Origin: CADEED01 sp039931065
GTDB taxonomy: Bacteria > Pseudomonadota > Gammaproteobacteria > Steroidobacterales > Steroidobacteraceae
DNA: 64,000 nt
Reading direction: 5' to 3'
Assembly (NCBI GenBank): GCA_039931065.1
Contig: JBDTSP010000007.1
Span: forward strand, 62,001-126,000
How positions within the stretch are numbered: the stretch's first letter is position 1; each line of letters opens with the position of its first letter. Shown here one piece after another: positions 50,285 through 58,364 of this stretch. The position numbers and the translations under genes were made by a program. The notes beneath the pieces are model-generated. The model did no database searches. It was given only the letters and a program-made list of their open reading frames with translations, and was not told the DNA's origin.

Positions 50285-51667
50285 GTGCCGCAACTCACCA
50301 CGCGCGAATGGCAGAGCCTCGACTCGGCCCACTACCTGCATCCGTTCACGGACTACAAACAACTCGCCGCGAAGGGCGCGCGCATCATCACGCGCGCGGA
50401 AGGCGTGTACATCTACACGTCCGAGGGCGACAAGATCCTGGACGGCATGTCCGGGCTCTGGTGCGTCGCGCTCGGGTATGGGCGGAAGGAACTGTCGGAG
50501 GCCGCCTACAAACAGATGATGGAGCTGCCGTACTACAACAGCTTCTTCCAGAGCAGCACGACTCCCGCCATCGAGCTGGCGCGCCTGCTCAAGGAAGTGA
50601 CCCCGCCGCAGTTCAATCATGTTTTCTATACGGGCTCGGGCAGCGAGGCGAACGACACGCTGCTGCGGCTGGTTCGGCGTTACTGGCAGTTGCTGGATCA
50701 ACCTGAGCGAAATGTAATCATTTCAAGGTGGAATGGTTATCACGGCAGCACCGTGGCGGGTGCATCGCTCGGCGGCATGAAGCCGATGCACGACCAATTG
50801 GGCCCAAATGGTGCCGTTCCGGGAATCGTGCACATAAATCAGCCTTACTGGTTCGGCGAGGGCGGCAACTTGTCGCCTGCCGAATTCGGCCTCAAGTGCG
50901 CGCGCGAACTCGAAGCGAAAATCCTCGAAGTCGGCCCGCAAAAGGTCGCGGCGTTCATCGCCGAGCCGGTGCAGGGTGCCGGCGGCCTGGTGATACCGCC
51001 CGAGACCTATTGGCCCGAGATCCAGCGGATCGTCGACAAGTACGGAATCCTGTTCGCATCCGATGAAGTAATCTGCGGATTCGGGCGCACGGGGCAGTGG
51101 TTCGGCTGCGAACACTACGGGACGCGCCCCGACTTCATGACCATGGCCAAGGCCCTCTCCAGCGGCTATCTACCGATCGGCGCGCTCATGGTGGGCGACC
51201 GGGTGGCCGACGTCCTGATAGACCGAGGCGGCGAGTTTTTCCATGGATTCACCTATTCCGGGCACCCGGCGGCCTGCGCGGTCGCCATCGCCAATCTCGA
51301 GATTTTCCGCCGCGAACGTGTGGTGGAACGGGTGCGGGAGGAGGCCGCTCCCTATCTAGCAACCCGCTGGCGCGAGCTTGCGGCGCACCCACTGGTGGGT
51401 GAAGCGCGCTCCCTGGGCCTCCTGGCGGCCATCGAGCTGGTGCCTGACAAGAGCTCGCGGCAGTTTTTCGAGCCGCGGGGCGAAGTGGGCCTGCGGATGC
51501 GGGACAACTGCACGCGCAACGGTCTCGTGATGCGGGCGACGCGCGATACGCTGTTCGTCGCGCCGCCGCTGGTAATTTCGGTTACCGAAATCGACGAACT
51601 ACTGTCCAAAGTAGTGCGGTCTCTGGATGAAACCGCTGTGTGGGCGCGCGCCGAGGGCTGGCTATAG
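50285..51667 (+). CDS. spuC: Putrescine:pyruvate aminotransferase (SpuC-like, class III)
   Basis: A 460-residue PLP transaminase: HYLHPFTDYKQLAAKGARII, GMSGLWCVALGYGRKELSEA, FYTGSGSEANDTLLRLVRRY, IVHINQPYWFGEGG, FASDEVICGFGRTGQWFGCE and TMAKALSSGYLPIGALMVG with the PLP lysine. Length and motifs match SpuC. It would convert putrescine to 4-aminobutanal, an alternative to the gamma-glutamyl route. GTG 50285 is preceded by CCGGAG. It is co-directional with the transporter genes. Confidence 0.9.
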   Translation: MPQLTTREWQSLDSAHYLHPFTDYKQLAAKGARIITRAEGVYIYTSEGDKILDGMSGLWCVALGYGRKELSEAAYKQMMELPYYNSFFQSSTTPAIELARLLKEVTPPQFNHVFYTGSGSEANDTLLRLVRRYWQLLDQPERNVIISRWNGYHGSTVAGASLGGMKPMHDQLGPNGAVPGIVHINQPYWFGEGGNLSPAEFGLKCARELEAKILEVGPQKVAAFIAEPVQGAGGLVIPPETYWPEIQRIVDKYGILFASDEVICGFGRTGQWFGCEHYGTRPDFMTMAKALSSGYLPIGALMVGDRVADVLIDRGGEFFHGFTYSGHPAACAVAIANLEIFRRERVVERVREEAAPYLATRWRELAAHPLVGEARSLGLLAAIELVPDKSSRQFFEPRGEVGLRMRDNCTRNGLVMRATRDTLFVAPPLVISVTEIDELLSKVVRSLDETAVWARAEGWL

Positions 51668-51678
51668 ACGCGGTCGCT

Positions 51679-51688
51679 GTTATATAAC
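51679..51688. promoter_or_regulatory. GTTATATAAC palindrome between spuC and potF
   Basis: A perfect 10-bp AT-rich dyad in an otherwise GC-rich 79-nt gap, 59 nt before potF. Its TATATA could serve as a -10 for an internal promoter, or the dyad as an operator. Confidence 0.35.
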
Positions 51689-51746
51689 GTGTCCAAAGAA
51701 GCGGACGTGTGGGTCTCACGCCGCGACAACTCTAGGGGTCTTAGAA

Positions 51747-52898
51747 ATGTCCACTCGCAGCCTTTCGGCTCTGGTTTCGGCGTCCTGTCTGTTTTTACTC
51801 ATCGCCTGCGGCAAGAAAGAAGAGGCGCCGCCTCCCGCCGCCGCCGCTGCCACGCCAGCCGTGGACACCGACGAAGAAAAGGTCGTCAACGTCTACAACT
51901 GGTCGGACTACATCGAGCCTACGGTGCTCGAGGACTTCACCAAGGAAACCGGAGTCAAGGTCAATTACGAGGTCATGGACTCGAACGAGCTGCTCGAAAC
52001 GAAGCTCGTTGCGGGCCGCACCGGTTACGACGTCGTGGTCCCGTCCGCCTCATTCCTCGCGCGTCAGATCAAGGCCGGCATCTACCAGAAGCTCGATCGC
52101 GCCAGGCTTCCCAATCTCAAGAACCTCGACGCCGAAATCACCAAGCGCATCGAAGTGTTCGATCCGGGCAACGAATATGCCGTGAACTACATGTGGGGCA
52201 CGTCGGGCGTGGCCTACAACGAAGAGGCCATCAAGGCCGCCCTGCCGGATGCGCCGGTAGATAGCTTCGCGATGTTCTGGGATCCGAAGGTCATCTCGAA
52301 ATTCGCCAAATGCGGCGTTTCGATCCTCGACGCGCCGTCCGAAGTGATCGGCACCGTCCTGATCTATCTCGGCAAGGATGCGAATTCGGAAAGCCCGGAA
52401 GACCTCAAAGCCGCCGAAAAAGTGCTGCTGTCGGTCCGGCCGTACATCCGCAACATCAATTCTTCGGCCTACATCGAACAGCTGGCCAATGGCGAAATCT
52501 GCCTCGCGCTCGGCTGGTCGGGTGACGTGTTGCAGGCGAAGAGCCGCGCCGAAGAAACCAAGAAGCCTTTCACGATCAAATACAACATTCCGAAGGAAGG
52601 CGCGGTCATGTTCTTCGACAACATGGCCATCCCGGGCGATGCCTCGCACGTGAAGAATGCCCACCTGTTCATCGACTACATGCTGCGGGCCGAAGTGGCC
52701 GCCAAGAACAGCAATTTCATCAGTTTCGCCAACAGCAATGCCGCTTCGTGGCCCATGGTGAATCCGGACGTCAAGAACAACCCGGGAATCTTCCCGACGC
52801 CGGAAATGATGCCGAAGCTGGTACCCGATCTTCCCGAGAGTGCGGAGTTCACTCGTACCCTGACGCGCACCTGGACGCGCTTCCGTACCGGCAAATGA
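51747..52898 (+). CDS. potF: Polyamine ABC transporter substrate-binding lipoprotein (PotF/SpuD type)
   Basis: A 383-residue protein with a lipoprotein signal ending LFLLIACGKK (lipobox L-I-A-C). The body reads VVNVYNWSDYIEPTVLEDFT, YDVVVPSASFLARQIKAGIY, EYAVNYMWGTSGVAYNE and LALGWSGDVLQAKSRAEET, the conserved ligand-site residues of PotF/PotD. It captures putrescine or spermidine in the periplasm for the PotGHI importer. A 12-bp hairpin follows the stop codon, probably setting a higher yield of this protein than of the downstream components. Confidence 0.93.
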   Translation: MSTRSLSALVSASCLFLLIACGKKEEAPPPAAAAATPAVDTDEEKVVNVYNWSDYIEPTVLEDFTKETGVKVNYEVMDSNELLETKLVAGRTGYDVVVPSASFLARQIKAGIYQKLDRARLPNLKNLDAEITKRIEVFDPGNEYAVNYMWGTSGVAYNEEAIKAALPDAPVDSFAMFWDPKVISKFAKCGVSILDAPSEVIGTVLIYLGKDANSESPEDLKAAEKVLLSVRPYIRNINSSAYIEQLANGEICLALGWSGDVLQAKSRAEETKKPFTIKYNIPKEGAVMFFDNMAIPGDASHVKNAHLFIDYMLRAEVAAKNSNFISFANSNAASWPMVNPDVKNNPGIFPTPEMMPKLVPDLPESAEFTRTLTRTWTRFRTGK

Positions 52899-52904
52899 TC
52901 CTGC

Positions 52905-52933
52905 AGGACCGCAGCTTAGGGAGCTGCGGTCCT
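52905..52933 (+). terminator. 12-bp perfect hairpin between potF and potG
   Basis: AGGACCGCAGCT (52905-52916) pairs perfectly with AGCTGCGGTCCT (52922-52933) around a 5-nt loop, 7 nt after the potF stop codon. No T tract follows, so partial termination or 3'-end protection of potF mRNA is more likely than full termination. Confidence 0.7.
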
Positions 52934-53006
52934 CTGTCCTCCGGGAGAAGCGGCCTTCGAAAGAAGGGCCTTCGAACGGAGGTTCTCATTGCAACGGGGG
53001 TCTGCC

Positions 53007-54170
53007 ATGCAAGCGGCGGAACGACGCGTAGATAAGAGCAAAACCAAGAACGAGCCATGGCGTGATCCGCACGCCGAGGCGTACGTGCGCATCGAAAACG
53101 TCACCAAGCGTTTCGGCGACTTCGTCGCGGTCAACAATGTCTCGCTGAAGATATTCAAGGGCGAGATCTTCTGTCTGCTGGGCGGTTCGGGCTGCGGCAA
53201 GTCGACGCTGCTGCGCATGATGGCGGGCTTCGAATCCCCGAGCGCAGGCGCAATCTTTCTCGATGGCCAGGACATGGCGGGTGTGCCGCCCTACGATCGC
53301 CCGGTCAACATGATGTTCCAGTCGTATGCGTTGTTCCCGCACATGACCGTCGAGAAGAACATCGCGTTCGGCCTCGAACAGGAAAAGGGGCTCAACCGCT
53401 CCGAGATCGCCACCCGCGTCACCGACATCCTCGAGATCGTCAAGCTCGGGACGTTTGCGGCCCGCAAGCCGCACCAGCTCTCCGGCGGACAGCGGCAACG
53501 TGTGGCGCTGGCGCGCGCGCTGGTCAAGCGTCCCAAACTACTGCTGCTGGACGAACCATTGGGCGCGCTCGACAAGAAGCTGCGCGAAGCCACGCAATTC
53601 GAGCTCATCAACATCCAGGAGCAGCTCGGCGTCACTTTCATCGTGGTCACGCACGACCAGGAAGAATCCATGACGCTGGCTTCGCGCATCGGCGTCATGA
53701 ACCGCGGCGAGATCGTTCAGATCGGGACGCCGACGGAGATCTACGAGTTCCCGCAAAACAAGTTCGTCGCCGACTTCATCGGTTCGGTGAACATGTTCGA
53801 AGGCACGATGATCGAGGATCTGCCGGACCACGTGCGCATCAAGTCCGACGAACTCGGCGGCGTGATCTACGTGGATCACGGCATCAGCGCCGCGCCGGGA
53901 GCCATCCTCTACACCGCGGTACGGCCCGAGAAGATCAACATCCTGCGCACACCGCCGGCCGACACCCGCGAAAACTGCGTCAAGGGCGTGGTCAAGGAAA
54001 TCGCCTACATGGGCGACGTATCCATCTACCTCGTGAAGATCGACACCGGCAAGATGGTTCGCGTGACGCTCCCCAACGTCGAGCGGTTGTCCGACGACGA
54101 ACGGATCGGCTGGGACGAAACCGTGTGGCTGAGCTGGCATGGCTCGAGCCCGGTGGTCGTGACCCAATGA
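53007..54170 (+). CDS. potG: Polyamine ABC transporter ATP-binding protein (PotG/SpuF type)
   Basis: A 387-residue ABC ATPase: Walker A GGSGCGKSTLLRMMAGF, Q-loop MMFQSYALFPHM, signature LSGGQRQRVALARALV, Walker B LLLLDEPLGALDKKL, H-loop VVTHDQEESM, and a C-terminal TOBE-like domain (VRPEKINILRTPP). ATG 53007 follows GGGGG at 5-9 nt; a TTG at 52989 is less likely. It energises the PotHI pore. It is 20 nt before the first permease gene. Confidence 0.95.
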   Translation: MQAAERRVDKSKTKNEPWRDPHAEAYVRIENVTKRFGDFVAVNNVSLKIFKGEIFCLLGGSGCGKSTLLRMMAGFESPSAGAIFLDGQDMAGVPPYDRPVNMMFQSYALFPHMTVEKNIAFGLEQEKGLNRSEIATRVTDILEIVKLGTFAARKPHQLSGGQRQRVALARALVKRPKLLLLDEPLGALDKKLREATQFELINIQEQLGVTFIVVTHDQEESMTLASRIGVMNRGEIVQIGTPTEIYEFPQNKFVADFIGSVNMFEGTMIEDLPDHVRIKSDELGGVIYVDHGISAAPGAILYTAVRPEKINILRTPPADTRENCVKGVVKEIAYMGDVSIYLVKIDTGKMVRVTLPNVERLSDDERIGWDETVWLSWHGSSPVVVTQ

Positions 54171-54190
54171 AACGGCCCGAGAGCTGAGCC

Positions 54191-55195
54191 GTGCCCATAA
54201 CCAGCGCCCGAATAGGTTCGCGCGATTCGCAGGGACGTCTCGGACCGGTGTGGACGTTCCTGTTCAGGTACGGGCCGCCGCGCTGGACCGAATACGTACT
54301 GCGCAACTGGTCGGGTCAACGGCTGGTCATCGCCATTCCCTACATATGGCTGCTGCTGTTCTTCCTGGTCCCGTTCCTGATCGTTCTCAAGATCTCCTTC
54401 GCGGAGTTCTCGCCGCTCGGCCGCCCGCCATACGAACCGGTTTTCCAGTGGCTGGACGAGGGCGCGCTGCAGATCAAGCTGCTGATCGGCAGCTATGTCT
54501 ATCTATTCAACGAGCCGTTGTACGTCAGCGCGTGGATCTACTCGGTCAAGGTGGCCTTTTTCTCGACGCTTCTGTGCCTCGCTCTCGGCTACCCGATGTC
54601 CTACGCCATCGCGCGCGCGCCGCCGACCCAGCGCAACATCTTCCTGATGCTGATCATCCTGCCGTTCTGGACCTCGTTCCTGCTGCGTGTCTACGCCTGG
54701 ATAGGCCTCCTCAAGACCGACGGCGTGATCAACAACGTACTGCAGTTCTTCGGCGTCATCGACGAGCCGATGACGATGATGAACACCAGTTTCGCGGTCT
54801 ACATCGGCATCGTTTATTCCTACTTGCCGTTCATGATCCTGCCGCTGTATTCGAATCTCGAGAAACACGACAACACCCTGCTCGAAGCCGCGAACGACCT
54901 GGGTGCCGGGCCGGTCAAATCGTTCATGCGCATCACTCTGCCGCTATCCACTCCGGGAATCGTCGCCGGGTCGCTGCTGGTCTTCATCCCGGCGGTGGGT
55001 GAATACGTGATCCCCTCATTGCTGGGGCGTACGGATCAGCTCATGGTGGCCAAGCTACTCTCCGACGAGTTCTTCCTGAACCGCGACTGGCCGAAGGCGA
55101 GCGCGGTGGCGATCGCGATGCTGCTGCTGCTGGTGGTGCCGATCATGTTGTTCCAGCATTTTCAGAACAAAGAATTGCAGGCAAACAAGAAGTGA
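54191..55195 (+). CDS. potH: Polyamine ABC transporter permease (PotH/SpuG type)
   Basis: A 334-residue inner-membrane permease with six core helices after a long cytoplasmic N-terminus. The EAA coupling motif is LLEAANDLGAGPVKSFMRI. Other features are IPYIWLLLFFLVPFLIVLKI and FVPAVGEYV-like FIPAVGEYVIPSLLG. GTG 54191 starts the gene. The stop overlaps the start of potI (GTGA), giving tight coupling of the two pore subunits. Confidence 0.93.
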   Translation: MPITSARIGSRDSQGRLGPVWTFLFRYGPPRWTEYVLRNWSGQRLVIAIPYIWLLLFFLVPFLIVLKISFAEFSPLGRPPYEPVFQWLDEGALQIKLLIGSYVYLFNEPLYVSAWIYSVKVAFFSTLLCLALGYPMSYAIARAPPTQRNIFLMLIILPFWTSFLLRVYAWIGLLKTDGVINNVLQFFGVIDEPMTMMNTSFAVYIGIVYSYLPFMILPLYSNLEKHDNTLLEAANDLGAGPVKSFMRITLPLSTPGIVAGSLLVFIPAVGEYVIPSLLGRTDQLMVAKLLSDEFFLNRDWPKASAVAIAMLLLLVVPIMLFQHFQNKELQANKK

Positions 55196-56046
55196 AGACC
55201 GAGGGCCTGTTCAGCAAGACCATGCTCTGCCTGGGCTTCGTGTTCCTGTACGTGCCGATCCTGTCGATGGTGTTCTTCTCGTTCAACAATTCCCGTCTCG
55301 TCACGGTGTGGGATGCGGCGAATTCGCCGACCCTGAAGTGGTACGGAAAGCTGTTCGGCGACAGCGCCATCCTGTCGGCCGCCTGGCTGTCCATCCAGGT
55401 CGCGGCGATGACGGCCACGGGCGCCGTGGTGCTGGGCACCCTGTCCGGCCTCGTGTTGTCGCGTTTCGGGCCGTTCAAGGGCCGCGCGCTGCTGCAAGGC
55501 CTCACCACCGCGCCACTGGTCATGCCCGAGGTCATCACCGGACTGTCCATGCTGCTGCTGTTCGTATCGGCGGAGCAGCTGCTGCAGTACCTGTTTGGCT
55601 GGCAGTTCAACCGTGGCGTCGCCACGATCACCATCGCCCACATCACCTTCACGATGGCCTACGTCACCGTGGTCGTGCAATCGCGGCTAGCTAGCTTCGA
55701 CGACTCCCTGGAGGAGGCCGCGCTCGACCTGGGCGCCCGCCCGGCCAAGGTGTTCTTCCGGATCACCGTGCCGCTCATACTGCCCGCCATCCTGTCCGGG
55801 TGGCTGCTGGCCTTTACGCTTTCGTGGGACGACCTCGTCGTGACGCAGTTCGTCTCCGGACCTGGGTCAAATACCCTGCCCATGGTCATATTTTCTCGTG
55901 TTCGACTAGGTGTAAGCCCGGTCGTGAATGCTCTAGCAACCATAATGGTCCTGATAGTGGCATTAGGCGTGGTCTTGTCGGCGTTTCTCATGCGCAGGCA
56001 GGAACAGCGTCGCAAACGCGAGGAACAGATGGCCGCCGCCGGCTAA
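55192..56046 (+). CDS. potI: Polyamine ABC transporter permease (PotI/SpuH type)
   Basis: A 284-residue permease with six helices: LCLGFVFLYVPILSMVFFSF, NNSRLVTVWDAANSPTLKWY, the EAA motif LEEAALDLGARPAKVFFRIT, and SWDDLVVTQFVSGPGSNTLP, which is diagnostic for PotI/PotC. It begins at GTG 55192, overlapping potH by 4 nt. It completes the importer. The charged C-terminus (RRQEQRRKREEQM) faces the cytoplasm. Confidence 0.93.
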   Translation: MKTEGLFSKTMLCLGFVFLYVPILSMVFFSFNNSRLVTVWDAANSPTLKWYGKLFGDSAILSAAWLSIQVAAMTATGAVVLGTLSGLVLSRFGPFKGRALLQGLTTAPLVMPEVITGLSMLLLFVSAEQLLQYLFGWQFNRGVATITIAHITFTMAYVTVVVQSRLASFDDSLEEAALDLGARPAKVFFRITVPLILPAILSGWLLAFTLSWDDLVVTQFVSGPGSNTLPMVIFSRVRLGVSPVVNALATIMVLIVALGVVLSAFLMRRQEQRRKREEQMAAAG

Positions 56047-56091
56047 CTACTGCTAAACTTCCACCAATAGACTCTGACGAGGATTCGATCA

Positions 56092-56328
56092 ATGGCCAAA
56101 TCAGCCCGTAAACACAATGCCCCCTGGACGCCCGCGGATCTGAAGAAGATGCGCGCCCTGGCGAAAGACAAGATGTCCGCCCGACTCGCCGCGAAAGAAC
56201 TGGGCCGCTCAACCGGCGCGGTCAAGTACAAGGCGATGGTTGAAGGGATTCGCTTCCGCTTCATCGACCAGCCCGCTGGCGTGCAGTTGAAGCTCGCCCG
56301 CAAGGCGAAACGCGCCAAGAAGAAGTAA
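56092..56328 (+). CDS. Small basic HTH-like DNA-binding protein
   Basis: A 78-residue lysine-rich protein. The core PWTPADLKKMRALAKDKMSA, RLAAKELGRSTGAVKYKAM looks like a SANT/Myb or sigma-4-like helix-turn-helix (LAAKELGRSTGAV), with a basic tail (RKAKRAKKK). It probably binds nucleic acid. It lies 45 nt after potI and has an ACGAGG ribosome site, so it may share the transcript or have its own promoter. The function is unknown. Confidence 0.78.
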   Translation: MAKSARKHNAPWTPADLKKMRALAKDKMSARLAAKELGRSTGAVKYKAMVEGIRFRFIDQPAGVQLKLARKAKRAKKK

Positions 56329-56384
56329 GGCGTCTACGCAGGCGCCGCGTACGGGGGTGCGCGGCTGCTTTGCGCAAGTGAGTG

Positions 56385-57581
56385 ATGAAAAGTCCGGACG
56401 GATTCAAGAGCAAGCTGCCCGACGTCGGCACCACGATATTCACCGTGATGTCGCGCCGCGCCACCGAACTTGGCGCGGTCAATGTAGGACAGGGCTTCCC
56501 TGACTACCCAATAGATCCCGATCTCGCCTCCTGCGTGACCGAAGCGGTGCAGGCGGGTTTCAATCAATATGCGCCGATGGAAGGCAGCGTCGCGTTGCGC
56601 GCCGCCATCGTCGCCAAGATCGCGGCCGCCGGCGGCCGGCAGGTCGACGCCGAAACCGAGCTGACCGTTACCTGCGGCGGCACCGAATCTATCTACTCCG
56701 CGATACAGGCGGTGGTAGGGGCGGGTGACGAAGCCATCGTCTTCGACCCAGCCTACGACGCCTACGACCCGGCCGTCCGGCTGGCCGGTGGTCGCTGCGT
56801 GCACATTCCGCTCGCCGCGCCGCATTTTCGTTACGACTGGGATCGCGTCAAACAATGGGTCAACGACCGCACCCGTCTCATCATCATCAACAATCCGCAC
56901 AACCCCGCCTGTACGGTGGCCTCGGCCGCCGATCTGGACGAATTGGCGGCGCTGGTGCGCGACCGTCCCATCGTCGTGCTGGCCGACGAAGTCTACGAAC
57001 ACGTGCAGTACGACGGACGGGTGCATCAGTCCGTTATGAACCATGCCGAGCTGCGCGAGCGCAGTTTCGCCGTGTATTCCTTCGGCAAAACGCTGCACAT
57101 CACCGGTTGGCGCGTCGGGTACTGCGTCGCGCCGGCGTTGCTGACCCGCGAGCTGCGCAAGGTGCACCAGTTCAATGCCTTCAGTATCGCGGCGCCGCTG
57201 CAGGCGGCGATCTGCCTCTATCTACAGCGTCACCCGGACGCCTGGCGGGAGGTGGCGGCATTCTTCGGCGCCAAACGCGACCTGCTGCGCGAACGACTCG
57301 CGACCAGCGGCTTCTCCATGCCACCCGCCGAGGGCAGCTATTTTCAGCTGGCGGACTACAGCGACCTGGCCGACTGCAACGACGTGGAATTTACCGAGCG
57401 GCTCATCAATGATGCCGGCGTCGCGGTGATCCCGTTGTCGCCGTTTTACCGTGAGCCGCCGCCCGGCATGCATATCGTCAGGCTGTGCGTCGCCAAGCAG
57501 GATGCGACGCTCATCAAGGCCGCCGAACGTATCTGCGCGTACACGCAGGGGCTTGCCACTACGAGACGTGCGAGCCAATGA
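56385..57581 (+). CDS. ybdL: Methionine/glutamine transaminase (YbdL/class I aminotransferase)
   Basis: A 398-residue fold-type I PLP enzyme: NVGQGFPDYPIDPDLASCV, NPHNPACTVASAADLDELAA, ADEVYEHVQYDGRVHQS, and the PLP lysine in VYSFGKTLHITGWRVGYC. The pattern matches methionine aminotransferase YbdL and glutamine transaminase K-type enzymes. It regenerates methionine from its 2-oxo acid using glutamine, among others. ATG 56385 (GTG 56382 adjacent). Its stop overlaps the omega-amidase start, which fits the glutamine transaminase-omega-amidase pair. Confidence 0.87.
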   Translation: MKSPDGFKSKLPDVGTTIFTVMSRRATELGAVNVGQGFPDYPIDPDLASCVTEAVQAGFNQYAPMEGSVALRAAIVAKIAAAGGRQVDAETELTVTCGGTESIYSAIQAVVGAGDEAIVFDPAYDAYDPAVRLAGGRCVHIPLAAPHFRYDWDRVKQWVNDRTRLIIINNPHNPACTVASAADLDELAALVRDRPIVVLADEVYEHVQYDGRVHQSVMNHAELRERSFAVYSFGKTLHITGWRVGYCVAPALLTRELRKVHQFNAFSIAAPLQAAICLYLQRHPDAWREVAAFFGAKRDLLRERLATSGFSMPPAEGSYFQLADYSDLADCNDVEFTERLINDAGVAVIPLSPFYREPPPGMHIVRLCVAKQDATLIKAAERICAYTQGLATTRRASQ

Positions 57582-58354
57582 GTTTTCGCATCAGTATCGC
57601 GCAGCAGCCGCTGGCCTGGCACGACGCCGGCGCGAATCGCGCGCACTTCGAAGCGGTCTTGAAACCGCTCGCCGGCACCACCGATCTGGTGGTGCTTCCC
57701 GAAATGTTCACATCCGGGTTCACGATGAATCCGGAGAAATTCGCGGAAGCCGCCGATGGCGAGACCCGCGCCTGGTTGCTGCGGCAGGCCGCGGCGCTCG
57801 ATGCCGCCGTCGGCGGCAGCGTGGCGGTCAGCGATCATGGCCGTCATTTCAATCGATTCATGCTGGCCACGCCACACGGCGAGGTGCATCAATACGACAA
57901 GCGCCATCTGTTTCGCATGGGCGGCGAGCACCACCACTACAACGCGGGCGGTCACGCGCTGATCGTCGAATGGCGCGGTGCGCGGCTGTGCCCGCTGGTG
58001 TGTTACGACCTGCGTTTTCCGGTGTGGAGCCGGCGCCGCCCCGAACTCGAATACGACATCGCTCTGTTCGTTGCGAGCTGGCCGGCGGCCCGACGCTACG
58101 CGTGGTCCACGTTGTTGCGCGCCCGTGCGATGGAAAACCAGGCTTTTGTCGTCGGCGTGAATCGCGTCGGCGAAGATGGCGGCGGCAATTCGTACGTCGG
58201 CGACAGCGCGGTCCTCGACTTCATGGGGCAACCGGTCGTCGAACTCACCGACCACGCGCAGATCGTGACAGTGCCCATCGATCTCGAAGCCTTGCGTGCC
58301 TGGCGAGACAAATTTCCGGCGCATCTCGACGCCGACGCCTTTTCACTGGAATGA
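57578..58354 (+). CDS. yafV: Omega-amidase (YafV-like, nitrilase superfamily)
   Basis: A 258-residue carbon-nitrogen hydrolase with Glu in LVVLPEMFTSGFTMNPE (~42), Lys in HQYDKRHLFRMGGEHHHY and Cys in ARLCPLVCYDLRFPVWSRR. These match omega-amidase YafV/Nit2, which hydrolyses 2-oxoglutaramate or 2-oxosuccinamate. ATG 57578 overlaps the transaminase stop (ATGA). Coupling with the upstream glutamine-type transaminase makes a complete route that pulls the transamination forward. Confidence 0.9.
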   Translation: MSFRISIAQQPLAWHDAGANRAHFEAVLKPLAGTTDLVVLPEMFTSGFTMNPEKFAEAADGETRAWLLRQAAALDAAVGGSVAVSDHGRHFNRFMLATPHGEVHQYDKRHLFRMGGEHHHYNAGGHALIVEWRGARLCPLVCYDLRFPVWSRRRPELEYDIALFVASWPAARRYAWSTLLRARAMENQAFVVGVNRVGEDGGGNSYVGDSAVLDFMGQPVVELTDHAQIVTVPIDLEALRAWRDKFPAHLDADAFSLE

Positions 58355-58364
58355 CGCTGGAAGT

